From a virus: DNA of 64,000 nt. Each line of letters opens with the position of its first letter. Within the stretch, counting starts at the first letter, position 1. A model generated the notes under the pieces. It worked only from the letters and a program-made list of their open reading frames with translations, did no database searches and was not told the DNA's origin. The stretch lies in the IMG/VR virus record IMGVR_UViG_3300018004_000004, positions 151,396-215,395 of that record; one strand, written 5' to 3'. A program made the translations under genes and the position numbers. Positions 16,528 to 24,217 of this stretch are shown here, piece by piece.

Positions 16528-16884
16528 ATGTGCAATAGACTGAGTGATCTGGGATTGAAGGCACTGGAAATCAATAAAGAGGAGAAGACTGTGTTGGTTA
16601 CAGCATTAAAGCTCCTCGATTGCAAAGCCAAGGCCATGCAGCATGATACTGCATCCATGCTGAATGAAGAGCGAGAACTGAACTGTGTTGTCCTCTCTCA
16701 TATCTGTGATCAACTAACAGATAGAATAGAGACGCTGTTTGCTCCGCCGGCGCCTCCTGAAGTGCTCGTTGATCACCATGTGGCCATTCATGGACGCAAC
16801 CCAGGACCAGCTGACCTGGATCCTGTAGTGGATTGTGGCTGTGGGTTTTCCCATCGCCGATCGGAACGCTGCGGTCCGTGGTAA
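16528..16884 (+). CDS. Unknown helical protein
   Basis: 118 residues, with GAAAGGAG before the ATG. A helical N-terminal two-thirds is followed by a Pro-rich turn and a Cys/His-containing tail (VDCGCGFSHRRSERCGPW) that could bind a metal. No family recognised. Confidence 0.55.
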   Translation: MCNRLSDLGLKALEINKEEKTVLVTALKLLDCKAKAMQHDTASMLNEERELNCVVLSHICDQLTDRIETLFAPPAPPEVLVDHHVAIHGRNPGPADLDPVVDCGCGFSHRRSERCGPW

Positions 16885-16894
16885 TACGATATTA

Positions 16895-17054
16895 CCAGAG
16901 GAATGCCCAGATAGTATCTGGGACCGAAGTGTGAGCTAGGTATGCAAGTTCGATCCAATGCCTCTGCCTAGTCATTTCCCGCGGGTTGGGCTGCAACTCA
17001 CACGCTGAAGGCCCACAACAACCTTCCTACATGGTAATGTAGGCATTCCTCTGG
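16895..17054 (+). ncRNA. Candidate structured RNA, multi-branch, 160 nt
   Basis: A perfect 13-bp inverted repeat (CCAGAGGAATGCC 16895-16907 / GGCATTCCTCTGG 17042-17054) closes a region with three more stems: CCCAGA/TCTGGG (16906-16922), GTGTGAG/CTCACAC (16929-16935 / 16997-17003) with inner CTAGGTA/TGCCTAG (16936-16942 / 16965-16971), and CCTACAT/ATGTAGG (17026-17032 / 17037-17043). No frame covers it. It ends 22 bp before the next ATG, so it may be a stand-alone RNA or a leader regulating that gene. It does not match an RNA class that I know. Confidence 0.5.
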
Positions 17055-17076
17055 ACTTGTCTTAAGGAGATTGATC

Positions 17077-17334
17077 ATGTCAGTCTGTGCTTATACGTTG
17101 ATTGAGCTCGAGGCCATTATTGGCAACGAGTTGACTAATCATCCCAACTTCTGTGACTCCAGGAACTATTGGGCCTGGGAAGAATATGTAGCTATCCCTG
17201 CTCTGCGGGGATTTGGCTACAAGATACTCGACAACCACTTCCGTACATTGGAAGGGGATAGCTGTGGTCCTTTGACCCGCGGTATTCGAGTGCAGAGTTC
17301 AACCGGCCTTGTTCGCATGGCCTGGTATGGGTAA
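17077..17334 (+). CDS. Small unknown protein
   Basis: 85 residues from the ATG at 17077 (TAAGGAG 8 bases before). Aromatic-rich (NYWAWEEYVAIPALRGFGY), probably a small globular fold. It lies directly after the structured RNA candidate. Confidence 0.6.
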   Translation: MSVCAYTLIELEAIIGNELTNHPNFCDSRNYWAWEEYVAIPALRGFGYKILDNHFRTLEGDSCGPLTRGIRVQSSTGLVRMAWYG

Positions 17335-17343
17335 GGAGGATAC

Positions 17344-17478
17344 ATGCCCACTTCTGCTGCCATCATACTGATTGCAATAGTACTTGGCCTTGATTATGGC
17401 CTGTGGTTTCTTGTGCTGCCACGTATCAGGCAGCACTCAAAGAAAGGACAATCTGATGTGCGTTCTATGCGCGCGTGA
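17344..17478 (+). CDS. Tiny one-helix membrane protein
   Basis: 44 residues: a membrane segment (about residues 4-26, SAAIILIAIVLGLDYGLWFLV) then a basic tail. AAGGAGG lies 5 bases before the ATG. Its end overlaps the start of the next gene by 23 bp. Confidence 0.55.
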   Translation: MPTSAAIILIAIVLGLDYGLWFLVLPRIRQHSKKGQSDVRSMRA

Positions 17479-17848
17479 GCTGAGCAAGAAGATGCCGCAA
17501 CATCCAGGTGTTACCATCCTCAAGAGCATTGCTCATGAGTTCAAATGCCCTGCAATGAAAGCATTAGAGGATCTCACTCCCTCAGGTTCTGAGTTCGTGA
17601 ACGATCCTACTTTCTGTCATGCCTATCTTCGTAGGCGACTGACCACAGCTTGGGAGTTGCTCAAGCAAAAGACCATTCACCTGCATAATATGCAGAAGCA
17701 GATTGACCTCCTCGAACAAATAATCAAGGAAACTACTAAGTTTGCCCCAACTGAAATGGCGCCACGCACTTGCAAATACACCGACTGTGGCAAGATCACC
17801 ACACGCACAGCCTTTGGCCTATGCACAGAATGTGGGAGGTTCCAATGA
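17456..17848 (+). CDS. Zinc-ribbon-containing helical protein
   Basis: 130 residues from the ATG at 17456 (AAAGGAC before). A CVLC pair opens the protein, a long helix fills the middle (residues 60-100), and a C-terminal ribbon CKYTDC ... CTEC can hold one zinc. Role unknown; nucleic-acid binding is possible. Confidence 0.6.
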   Translation: MCVLCARELSKKMPQHPGVTILKSIAHEFKCPAMKALEDLTPSGSEFVNDPTFCHAYLRRRLTTAWELLKQKTIHLHNMQKQIDLLEQIIKETTKFAPTEMAPRTCKYTDCGKITTRTAFGLCTECGRFQ

Positions 17849-18063
17849 GTGTGTACAAACTGTGTCCCAGTTGCAAAGAAGTGCACGACTGGTCTGTCCC
17901 CTGCAAAGCCATGGCAAAGGCTGAGCAGGATGCAATAGACCATGGCCAGATCTGTGCTGTTCTATTTGCTACCAGCGCAGAGATCGATGGTGTTGATCAT
18001 GGCCATCGTGTTGGCCCATGTCCAAACCTGTCGCAGTATGACGGAGATCGGAGTGATTTATGA
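17845..18063 (+). CDS. Small zinc-binding protein
   Basis: 72 residues from the ATG at 17845, which overlaps the previous stop (ATGA). CPSC near the start and later Cys/His residues suggest a small zinc site. It overlaps the next gene by 4 bp, so the set is translationally coupled. Confidence 0.55.
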   Translation: MSVYKLCPSCKEVHDWSVPCKAMAKAEQDAIDHGQICAVLFATSAEIDGVDHGHRVGPCPNLSQYDGDRSDL

Positions 18064-18359
18064 CCGTTCAGGTCATTGCATCAAAGAAAGGCATTGAGAT
18101 TGGCATAGCCGAGACCACAGTGAATGAGTATCAAGAACCACTGTCTACCTGGTCCGGCCGGCCAGTCAAAGAGCTCACGAATGATGAGCTCCAGCTGTTG
18201 TGGTTCAAGCTCGACAAGTATTTGGATACTCAGATACTTACCGAGATCTACGTCGAGATGAATATGCGTGGAATACCGCGCATTCAATGCACCAACTGCC
18301 GCTGGCCTTTAGTAACAGACCATGATGGCACTTGCTCGCATTGTGGCATCTTGCAATAG
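18060..18359 (+). CDS. Small protein with C-terminal zinc ribbon
   Basis: 99 residues. A mixed N-terminal part is followed by CTNCRWPLVTDHDGTCSHCG, a clear four-Cys ribbon. Probably a nucleic-acid or protein-binding adaptor. Confidence 0.6.
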   Translation: MTVQVIASKKGIEIGIAETTVNEYQEPLSTWSGRPVKELTNDELQLLWFKLDKYLDTQILTEIYVEMNMRGIPRIQCTNCRWPLVTDHDGTCSHCGILQ

Positions 18360-18367
18360 GAGAGCAC

Positions 18368-18463
18368 ATGATATATACGATCGTAGGTGTGCTCTTGATG
18401 TTTGTCTTCAGCCTCGTCACTCCCAGGAAAGGAGGACCCAATGATTTCATGGGTCGCAAGTAA
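18368..18463 (+). CDS. Tiny one-helix membrane protein
   Basis: 31 residues: MIYTIVGVLLMFVFSLV then a basic, Gly-rich tail. AGGAG lies 5 bases before the ATG. It overlaps the next gene. Confidence 0.45.
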   Translation: MIYTIVGVLLMFVFSLVTPRKGGPNDFMGRK

Positions 18464-18767
18464 GCTACTCGCTACGTTGTTCCCGCCCAAAGCCAAGAAG
18501 ATCAAGAAGATACATGGCCTTGATACTTGGCTGCTCTTCAGAGCACTTGAGGACGGACATCTTCAGCCAGAGCCAACAGGGTTAGTGTTGGCTAATGGCA
18601 CACAGATCCCCGATGATTCGGGGTGCGGCCGCGTGTTCGAGTATCGACAGGGTTGGTTCAAGAAACCAACCATCATCAAGGATCACAGAGGTGAACACCG
18701 TGTATCTCACAGGCAAAATGAACGGGATAACATTCAACGTTCAGATCTTACCTACGGGCAGGCGTGA
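18441..18767 (+). CDS. Unknown small protein
   Basis: 108 residues from the ATG at 18441, with GGAGG 4 bases before. Amphipathic N-terminus with Lys-rich stretch (PPKAKKIKKI), then a mixed polar region. The last 20 residues overlap the next gene. No family recognised. Confidence 0.5.
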   Translation: MISWVASKLLATLFPPKAKKIKKIHGLDTWLLFRALEDGHLQPEPTGLVLANGTQIPDDSGCGRVFEYRQGWFKKPTIIKDHRGEHRVSHRQNERDNIQRSDLTYGQA

Positions 18768-18909
18768 TCAGGAAGCCAAGGCTGAGGATATTAAGCCTTA
18801 TCCTGGCGCCGCGACCTTCAATGAAAACCATCCTGTCTCTGCTGATCCAGAGGATGTGAAGCAGAGCATTCCCAGGAAACAAGTGCATCGTGTCAAAAGA
18901 AAGAGGTGA
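18700..18909 (+). CDS. Small basic protein
   Basis: 69 residues from a GTG at 18700 (AGAGG 8 bases before); an ATG at 18718 is the alternative. Beta-like start then Lys/Arg-rich tail (RKQVHRVKRKR). It overlaps the previous gene by 68 bp. Confidence 0.45.
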   Translation: MYLTGKMNGITFNVQILPTGRRDQEAKAEDIKPYPGAATFNENHPVSADPEDVKQSIPRKQVHRVKRKR

Positions 18910-18913
18910 GCTC

Positions 18914-19279
18914 ATGCAGTTCATCAAGACCTGGATTCTCAGGTATAAGCTCGCGCGCATTTTCAAGCGCGCTGAGCAAGCTGTTGATCTCGGCCGTCAG
19001 CCGGGAGATGAGGTGTTTGTTCAGCTGTATGAACAGGCACTGAAGCTGGCATTGTGGCATCATGCCCAGTTCAAAGACTTCGTCATTGCAGCCGAGGTGC
19101 CGGCCCTGGCCGACTTGGAAAAACTAACGATCAAGCCGGTGCCAGTAGACAATACCCAGAAAGCAAAGCTGGCAGTTCTTATTGCTGCGGCTTTGCCTGT
19201 GGTGCTTGGCACTCTGACCGGCATTGGAATCGGAACATGTCATCTTTGGATGCATCTGTTCCGGTTGATCGGAGGCTAG
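18914..19279 (+). CDS. Small membrane protein
   Basis: 121 residues from the ATG at 18914 (AAGAGGTGAG before). A cytoplasmic helical part is followed by a hydrophobic C-terminal segment (LAVLIAAALPVVLGTLTGIGIG), so it is a tail-anchored protein. Part of a run of membrane proteins up to 21.9 kb. Confidence 0.6.
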   Translation: MQFIKTWILRYKLARIFKRAEQAVDLGRQPGDEVFVQLYEQALKLALWHHAQFKDFVIAAEVPALADLEKLTIKPVPVDNTQKAKLAVLIAAALPVVLGTLTGIGIGTCHLWMHLFRLIGG

Positions 19280-19280
19280 T

Positions 19281-19601
19281 ATGTTGCTGCCTGCTGGCGT
19301 TGCAGTAGTCATAATACTGGCCATCCGTAACTTCTGGCGTAACAACTTCTCTCAGGCTCCCAAGTATGTGAAGCAGAGAGAAGAGGACGCCAAGCGCTTG
19401 GCTGATCCTGCCAACAAGCTGCCTACCTTCAAGGAGGCAGCAGACACGATTGTGAAGACATACAAGGCGCCTGAATCTGAGCGCATACAGTGGCGCCAAG
19501 AGTGGGCACAGAAGCAAACAAGCCTTGAGAACAAGGCTGTTGCCTTGGCATTCGGTATTCTGATTGCCATGCTTGCTATAGGCGCGCTGCTGGCCCATTA
19601 G
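19281..19601 (+). CDS. Two-helix membrane protein
   Basis: 106 residues. Membrane segments lie at each end (about 4-15 and 88-104) with a charged loop of about 70 residues between. GGAGG precedes the ATG, which lies 2 bp after the previous stop. Confidence 0.6.
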   Translation: MLLPAGVAVVIILAIRNFWRNNFSQAPKYVKQREEDAKRLADPANKLPTFKEAADTIVKTYKAPESERIQWRQEWAQKQTSLENKAVALAFGILIAMLAIGALLAH

Positions 19602-19612
19602 AAAGGAGGCCT

Positions 19613-19990
19613 ATGATCATTGAGATCCTAGCAGTTGTTGGCTATGAAGTAGTCACAACTGCAGCTGCGATGCTGGGCCTCAAAGCTTTATCTGGCAACA
19701 ATATACAACGCCAGATGCTTGGCCTCAAACAACCAAAGAGATTGCCCGTTGTTGATGGCTATCTCAAGCGTCAGCTTGGTGGGACCACCAAGATGGAAGA
19801 AAGACTGTCTCGAAAGGCAGTCAAGGTCATCAATCATATCAGCCAGTATCAGGCATTCCGAATGCTCCTGATCATGGCAGGGAGGAAGATCCGTGAGGCA
19901 CAAGCTAACGTGGAAACACGTCCTCGTGGTAGCCGCGGCGATTTTGGTGCCTGGAGCGCTCACAGCTACAGGCGCTTACTTGGCCTATAA
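19613..19990 (+). CDS. Unknown membrane-associated protein
   Basis: 125 residues, AAAGGAGG before the ATG. A hydrophobic N-terminus (IIEILAVVGYEVVTTAAAMLGL) is followed by a basic helical region. The last 32 codons overlap another small gene in a different frame (19893-20033). Confidence 0.5.
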   Translation: MIIEILAVVGYEVVTTAAAMLGLKALSGNNIQRQMLGLKQPKRLPVVDGYLKRQLGGTTKMEERLSRKAVKVINHISQYQAFRMLLIMAGRKIREAQANVETRPRGSRGDFGAWSAHSYRRLLGL

Positions 19991-20033
19991 GGCCTTCAAG
20001 AACAAACAGTCCAAAGGAAAGGAGACGTCATGA
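19893..20033 (+). CDS. Tiny one-helix membrane protein in overlap
   Basis: 46 residues from a GTG with GGAGG 7 bases before. One membrane segment (about residues 9-33, HVLVVAAAILVPGALTATGAYLA) then a Lys-rich tail. It overlaps the end of 19613-19990 and its TGA overlaps the ATG at 20030. Confidence 0.5.
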   Translation: MRHKLTWKHVLVVAAAILVPGALTATGAYLAYKAFKNKQSKGKETS

Positions 20034-20239
20034 AGTCTTTGCTTACTTTCATCCTGGCATTCATCGCAACAGTTCTGTCTTGCATGCTTGCCATTCGACT
20101 GTGCCAACTGCAGGATGCTTTCTTGCCTGCTTTCCGCGTGCGCCGGCAGATTCATGGAATGAGAGCCGGTCGACTCGCAGCTGACACAGAAGCAAAGCTA
20201 CGCGCTATATTCATCAACAAGCCCAAGCGCGTGGCGTAG
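20030..20239 (+). CDS. Small membrane-anchored basic protein
   Basis: 69 residues: an N-terminal membrane segment (LLTFILAFIATVLSCMLAI) then a basic helix. AAGGAG precedes the ATG. Confidence 0.55.
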   Translation: MKSLLTFILAFIATVLSCMLAIRLCQLQDAFLPAFRVRRQIHGMRAGRLAADTEAKLRAIFINKPKRVA

Positions 20240-20265
20240 TACAAATCTGCATTCGAAAGGACAAC

Positions 20266-20496
20266 ATGAGTACCATCAATCGCATCGTGCTCGGAGTAGC
20301 TGGCCTGATCTGCCTGATCATGGGTGTCTACTCCTGTGTCGCGATCACGAAGGGAGACAATCAGTGGCTCAAACATTCACTCCAACAGCTGCATCCGCTG
20401 CAGCTGCTGGGTTCGGTTTTTGGGCGTTGGTCTGGGGCATTGCGCTCAAGCTGGACACGATCGCAGGCCTCTTCGGCTTCAGGGACCGTGGTCTAA
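20266..20496 (+). CDS. Small membrane protein, C-terminus doubtful
   Basis: 76 residues. A good ribosome site (GAAAGGAC) and a clear membrane segment (residues 6-27) support the start. From residue 33 on it overlaps the 20364-20717 gene and looks like an out-of-frame reading, so the real protein may be little more than the helix. Confidence 0.45.
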   Translation: MSTINRIVLGVAGLICLIMGVYSCVAITKGDNQWLKHSLQQLHPLQLLGSVFGRWSGALRSSWTRSQASSASGTVV

Positions 20497-20717
20497 GCCG
20501 GCGCATTCGCCTCTGGATCAACGAGAACAAGGGATTGAGCCTGTGCATTACTGAGGTCACCAACTTCAGTATCCATGGGATTACCAATCCCGATGCCGTC
20601 ACATTTGCCATTGGCGGCACTCTATTCAACTTCTTGTTCGTGTTCGTATTCAATCCAATCATGCTCATGATTGAGGGCAAGAAACGACCGATCAAGAATA
20701 ACAGGGTGGCTGCGTAG
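20364..20717 (+). CDS. Membrane protein with two hydrophobic segments
   Basis: 117 residues from a GTG with GGGAG 7 bases before. Hydrophobic stretches at about residues 10-30 and 83-105 frame a polar middle. No family recognised. A terminator-like hairpin follows. Confidence 0.55.
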   Translation: MAQTFTPTAASAAAAGFGFWALVWGIALKLDTIAGLFGFRDRGLSRRIRLWINENKGLSLCITEVTNFSIHGITNPDAVTFAIGGTLFNFLFVFVFNPIMLMIEGKKRPIKNNRVAA

Positions 20718-20733
20718 TACATGTCAGCCACCC
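20704..20733 (+). terminator. Hairpin after the 20364-20717 gene
   Basis: Stem GGGTGGCT / AGCCACCC (8 bp) with a 14-base loop, followed by TTTCCC. The left arm lies in the last codons of the gene. A weak intrinsic terminator. Confidence 0.4.
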
Positions 20734-20751
20734 TTTCCCAAGGTGACTGAC

Positions 20752-21180
20752 ATGAATATGACTGAAGCCATCATCATGTTTGCCATTCAGCACAGAGCCT
20801 ATGCTACACCAAAGGGCTCGTACAACATGTGCTGTACGTCTGTACAAGAGTTCACTGACTTCCTGTCATACCATGGCGTGAAAGGCGTGGCCTTGGAGTA
20901 CTCATTCGATGTGATGAGCAGAAACAAGGATGAGTATATCAATCCAAATCCACGCGCGTACAGATGGAACAAGAAGAAAGCCGAATACCACATGATTGTG
21001 GATCTCGGCTTCTGTTATTTGGATTGGACCGCCAGGCAGTATTGTGCCATCCTGCCATTTCCCTACATCATTCCGAAAAGAAAGGAGGATGCTAATGAAG
21101 TGGAGCGTTTATTGGACAGCACTTGTAGGCGCGCTATTCGGCGCGCTCTATTTGAAGAACAACCACAATCACAAGGATAA
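20752..21180 (+). CDS. Possible papain/transglutaminase-fold cysteine enzyme
   Basis: 142 residues from the ATG at 20752. The order Cys27-Cys28 (YNMCCTSVQEF), His80 (YHMIVDLG) and Asp91 (LDWTARQY) is that of papain-like and transglutaminase-like enzymes, where H-x-h-V-x-h-G and D-x-TARQ follow the nucleophile. The region after it (ILPFPYI) also fits. Substrate unknown: it could process a protein or act on the cell wall. The call rests on motif order only. Confidence 0.5.
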   Translation: MNMTEAIIMFAIQHRAYATPKGSYNMCCTSVQEFTDFLSYHGVKGVALEYSFDVMSRNKDEYINPNPRAYRWNKKKAEYHMIVDLGFCYLDWTARQYCAILPFPYIIPKRKEDANEVERLLDSTCRRAIRRALFEEQPQSQG

Positions 21181-21481
21181 GACTGTTCAATGGAATCTGG
21201 GCAAGTCCATCATTGAATGCGTCCTGCTTGTGTTGGCTGTGGCATTCATGCCAGCAGTCATCGCTATCTATGGATCCATGTGGATCACCAAGGGCATTAA
21301 ACGCCCTGGTTTCAAGATCTTAGTGGGATTCAGCGTTGGCACAGCCCTGATGATTATCATGGGCTGGGCGCTGGAAGTCCTGGTGCTGATAGGTGTATTC
21401 GGCATCGACATTCTGTCCGATGATTTCCTCGGCTTCATGGCCGAGCGGAAACAGCAAAAGAGAGGAGTCGTAGCAGCATGA
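21095..21481 (+). CDS. Three-helix membrane protein
   Basis: 128 residues from the ATG at 21095 (AAAGGAGG before). Hydrophobic segments at about residues 7-20, 35-60 and 70-105 alternate with short basic loops. Stop overlaps the start of the next gene by 4 bp. No family recognised. Confidence 0.6.
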   Translation: MKWSVYWTALVGALFGALYLKNNHNHKDKTVQWNLGKSIIECVLLVLAVAFMPAVIAIYGSMWITKGIKRPGFKILVGFSVGTALMIIMGWALEVLVLIGVFGIDILSDDFLGFMAERKQQKRGVVAA

Positions 21482-21729
21482 AGAACTGGCTCAAAGAGAA
21501 CTGGACTTATGTTGCATTGGGCACATTCGCGGCGCTAGTTGTTGGCGCCATTGTCGTGGCCAAGGTGACTCACGTTCCGCTGAATGATGCTGACATGGAA
21601 GCACTGAAGAACTTCCAGTCTTCATTGGCTGAGAACACAGCCAAGCATGGCTTCAACAATAGCATGGCTATTGTGGAGCAGGGCAAGCATCAGGTCCTGG
21701 TAACCGCGGACAAGATCAAAGAACTGTGA
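21478..21729 (+). CDS. Small membrane-anchored protein
   Basis: 83 residues. A membrane segment (residues 10-30, YVALGTFAALVVGAIVVAKV) is followed by a polar helical domain that should lie outside the cytoplasm. GAGGAG precedes the ATG. Confidence 0.6.
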   Translation: MKNWLKENWTYVALGTFAALVVGAIVVAKVTHVPLNDADMEALKNFQSSLAENTAKHGFNNSMAIVEQGKHQVLVTADKIKEL

Positions 21730-21866
21730 CACTCGAACAGTTCGAGGGGATCCTTGCTTTGTTCTTTGTCCTGTATTTGCTCTTGCGCGCCAGGCGCAAA
21801 GAGTTAGGACTCAAGGATCACCTAGATCCAATGCCATGGATTAGGAAGCACATCTTCCCGGAGTGA
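21726..21866 (+). CDS. Tiny one-helix membrane protein
   Basis: 46 residues from a GTG overlapping the previous TGA. Segment GILALFFVLYLLLRARRK fits a membrane helix with a positive inner end. Short polar tail after it. Confidence 0.5.
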   Translation: MTLEQFEGILALFFVLYLLLRARRKELGLKDHLDPMPWIRKHIFPE

Positions 21867-21880
21867 GAAAGGAGGTCATC

Positions 21881-23494
21881 ATGGACAAGAAGGAAATGGC
21901 TGATGAACTGATCTATGCTATATTCCAAACCCTAAAGAATCATGCGATTAACTTCTTGCTTGATGGCCTTGTTCTCAAACCGTTATCCAAATCGATTGCT
22001 GCTAAGATGCAGCCCAGCCCGTATAAGGGAGCGAGCGCATTGTTATCTGCTCGCATGATGTCCAAGAAGACTGTTGATGGTGCCATCCTTGAGGGCCCAA
22101 CAGAGGCAGGCTATGCCAAGTATGCTATTCGCAAGGGCATGCCAGGCCCAGGACAGAAGAGATTGGCAATCGAGAATGAACCGCACACCGTTGATGATTT
22201 TGATGGTGTGATTGAGGAAGGCTATGGCAAAGGCAAGAAAGAACTCATCTACACAGGCCAAGCCGCCATCAAAGTTGGAGAAGAAAGATTCCTCGGCAAA
22301 GTCAACATTCATAAGCACACTGCTGACAAAGCCGGGCTCCACTGGGATTTTGTTGCGGAAGGCGTTAAGCCTGGGACACAGCAGTTCGAAGTTAACATCC
22401 CTACTGGCCGATGCAAAGGACGCTATGCCTTTGTTACCACGGCCAAAGGCATGCTCATTACCCGCCTCAAGGACAGGAGCGTCCTCATCGAGAAGCCGAC
22501 ATTCCATCTCAAAGGCGAAGACCTTCTGAGAGAGCTCGACAAGAATCCCAGTGGCACAATAGCAGAGTGGAAACCAGATGGTTCACTCGCGAATGTGGCC
22601 ATTAGTGGGCAACGGGCTATCTTTAGAAGTCATCGGGATACAGGCGAACCTTACTACGATAAACTGCCAGGACTAGAAGATCTGAGCAACCGTAGTGGAT
22701 TCCTATCCAATCGCCTGTTCTTCCCGGGACCCAACCTGGATGGAACGGTGTTACGAGGGGAACTGTTCCATCCAGAAGGGGCTGCTCGAGTTGGTGGTAT
22801 TCTGAATAGCATGCCGGACAAGGCTATTCAGTTCCAGACAGAGCATGGCCCAGTGACATTCATTGTATGGGACGAGCTGAAGCACAATGGCAGAGATATA
22901 TCCAAGCTGCCTTACGCAGAGAGGAGAGCGATCTATGTCGCGGACGTCAATAGCATTCGACACTTCAACGGGCTTTGGTCGTACGTGCCAGCTCGTACCC
23001 GAGCTTTCCTTTCGTTTTACAGGGATATCGTCAACGATCCTCGTGGCCTGCCCTACGCCGAAGGTATTGTCCTCAAGGATGGAAGTAGCCCAGCTGGTGA
23101 ACCATGGCGCAAGGTCAAGTTCCGCGACACCGTGGATGTCAAGATTGTTGATGTTCTTGAGGGAACTGGTAAGTACGAAGGATCGGCCGGCAAGCTTCTG
23201 GTTCAGACAGCAGGAGGAGGACGCGGAGAAGTTGGTTCTTTCGCCATGCCTGATTGGCAGCGAAAGCAGATCCTGATTGATAAGGATCTGGTCAAGGGGC
23301 AGGTGATTGAGATCTATGCCCAAGAGATAACCAAGGCTGGTGCTCCGCGCGCTGGTGTCATGCTGCGATTCCATCCAAGCAAGAGCGAGTATGCATTCGA
23401 TCTCGAATCGAAAGCTATTGCTGATGTGGATGGCAGGACACCAAATGAAGTGAAGTATGCAATGAAGACAGCCGCAGGCTGGAGGAAGAAATGA
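21881..23494 (+). CDS. ATP-dependent DNA ligase with N-terminal phosphoesterase-like domain
   Basis: 537 residues from the ATG at 21881 (AAAGGAGG before). Residues 140-215 resemble the 3'-phosphoesterase domain of bacterial LigD: HKHTADKAGLHWDF gives His144, His146, Asp149, His154 and Asp156, followed by an AFVTTAKG strand. The ligase core starts at EWKPDGS with the nucleotide-binding Lys231 (motif I), then LRGELF (motif III), AEGIVLK (motif IV) and WRKVKF (motif V), and a C-terminal OB-like domain. LigD itself has the order polymerase-esterase-ligase or similar in NHEJ; here only the end-cleaning and sealing parts are joined. Likely role: repair of phage DNA ends or nicks. Confidence 0.85.
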   Translation: MDKKEMADELIYAIFQTLKNHAINFLLDGLVLKPLSKSIAAKMQPSPYKGASALLSARMMSKKTVDGAILEGPTEAGYAKYAIRKGMPGPGQKRLAIENEPHTVDDFDGVIEEGYGKGKKELIYTGQAAIKVGEERFLGKVNIHKHTADKAGLHWDFVAEGVKPGTQQFEVNIPTGRCKGRYAFVTTAKGMLITRLKDRSVLIEKPTFHLKGEDLLRELDKNPSGTIAEWKPDGSLANVAISGQRAIFRSHRDTGEPYYDKLPGLEDLSNRSGFLSNRLFFPGPNLDGTVLRGELFHPEGAARVGGILNSMPDKAIQFQTEHGPVTFIVWDELKHNGRDISKLPYAERRAIYVADVNSIRHFNGLWSYVPARTRAFLSFYRDIVNDPRGLPYAEGIVLKDGSSPAGEPWRKVKFRDTVDVKIVDVLEGTGKYEGSAGKLLVQTAGGGRGEVGSFAMPDWQRKQILIDKDLVKGQVIEIYAQEITKAGAPRAGVMLRFHPSKSEYAFDLESKAIADVDGRTPNEVKYAMKTAAGWRKK

Positions 23495-23652
23495 AGGCCT
23501 TTCTAGTTACCATACTTGGCGATGGCCCAAAGCAGAAGAAAGAGCTCCTCATTGGCACGGAGCCAACGTCATCCGCAGCGAGAGAGAGGGCTCTTCGCAT
23601 GTTTGGTGAACCGTGGATTCCCACGCGTGTTGTCGTTGAGGACATACGCTGA
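23491..23652 (+). CDS. Small unknown protein
   Basis: 53 residues; GGAGG lies 5 bases before the ATG, and the start overlaps the ligase stop (ATGA). Beta start, basic helix, beta end (TRVVVEDI): a compact small fold. Confidence 0.6.
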   Translation: MKAFLVTILGDGPKQKKELLIGTEPTSSAARERALRMFGEPWIPTRVVVEDIR

Positions 23653-23677
23653 TTTGGCGGTGGTGCATCGTTTCCAG

Positions 23678-23711
23678 AAGGGTGTGTCTACCTCAACTGG
23701 GACTCACCCTT
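23678..23711 (+). terminator. Hairpin with T-run
   Basis: Stem AAGGGTG / CACCCTT with a 20-base loop, followed by TTGGTTT. A likely weak terminator in the 80-bp gap after the ligase group. Confidence 0.45.
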
Positions 23712-23732
23712 TTGGTTTAAAGGAGGTGCATA

Positions 23733-23855
23733 ATGCACACAGCAGCTGAGATGATGGCGCAGTTAGCAATCCTCTGCTTTATTTGGGCTGGTGCGGAATG
23801 GCGCCTGGAATACTGGCGCCCAAAGAAGGAAGTATGGACACATATCAAGTATTGA
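23733..23855 (+). CDS. Tiny membrane-associated protein
   Basis: 40 residues with an ideal ribosome site (AAAGGAGG). A short hydrophobic segment (AQLAILCFIWAGAEW) and a basic tail. It overlaps the next start by 22 bp. Confidence 0.5.
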   Translation: MHTAAEMMAQLAILCFIWAGAEWRLEYWRPKKEVWTHIKY

Positions 23856-24217
23856 GTCCATACGCAATGCTGTCCAACTGGATGCGTATAATGGATGCGC
23901 ATCCTTCAGTTGAGGACTTCAAGGACTTCGAAGAGGAGTTCAAGAAGAGGTTCGTTGAGAAAGGAGCATCAGATGTCCTGGCTATCACTAGCGAAGAAGG
24001 AACCAGTGAGCGAATCGAGCAACCAAGCACTACCAGCACCGGCTGGGTCGACGGAGACCAAGATCTCTTCGGAGATTACATATGCAGAACCCCTGCAGAT
24101 CTTGGTTGTCATCAGCACACTGTCGAAGACCGGTTTGGTAGTGCTCACCGAAGCGAAAGATTTGGTGGGCGCGCAGAGGGTAACGCGGCGCTTCAGCGAC
24201 TGTCCCGCGCTGTATAA
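23834..24217 (+). CDS. Small protein; second half overlaps another gene
   Basis: 127 residues if read to its stop. The first 48 (MDTYQVLSPYAMLSNWMRIMD and an acidic helix) look like real protein. Beyond 23973 the frame overlaps 23973-24518 for 245 bp, and its reading there is low in hydrophobic residues. Either a long overlap or a lost stop codon explains this. Confidence 0.45.
   Translation: MDTYQVLSPYAMLSNWMRIMDAHPSVEDFKDFEEEFKKRFVEKGASDVLAITSEEGTSERIEQPSTTSTGWVDGDQDLFGDYICRTPADLGCHQHTVEDRFGSAHRSERFGGRAEGNAALQRLSRAV

Noticed and set aside
16944-16961. T-loop-like GTTCGATCC, possible tRNA
   Set aside because: The bases around it do not pair as a T stem and no acceptor or anticodon arm is present; it lies within the larger structured RNA candidate.
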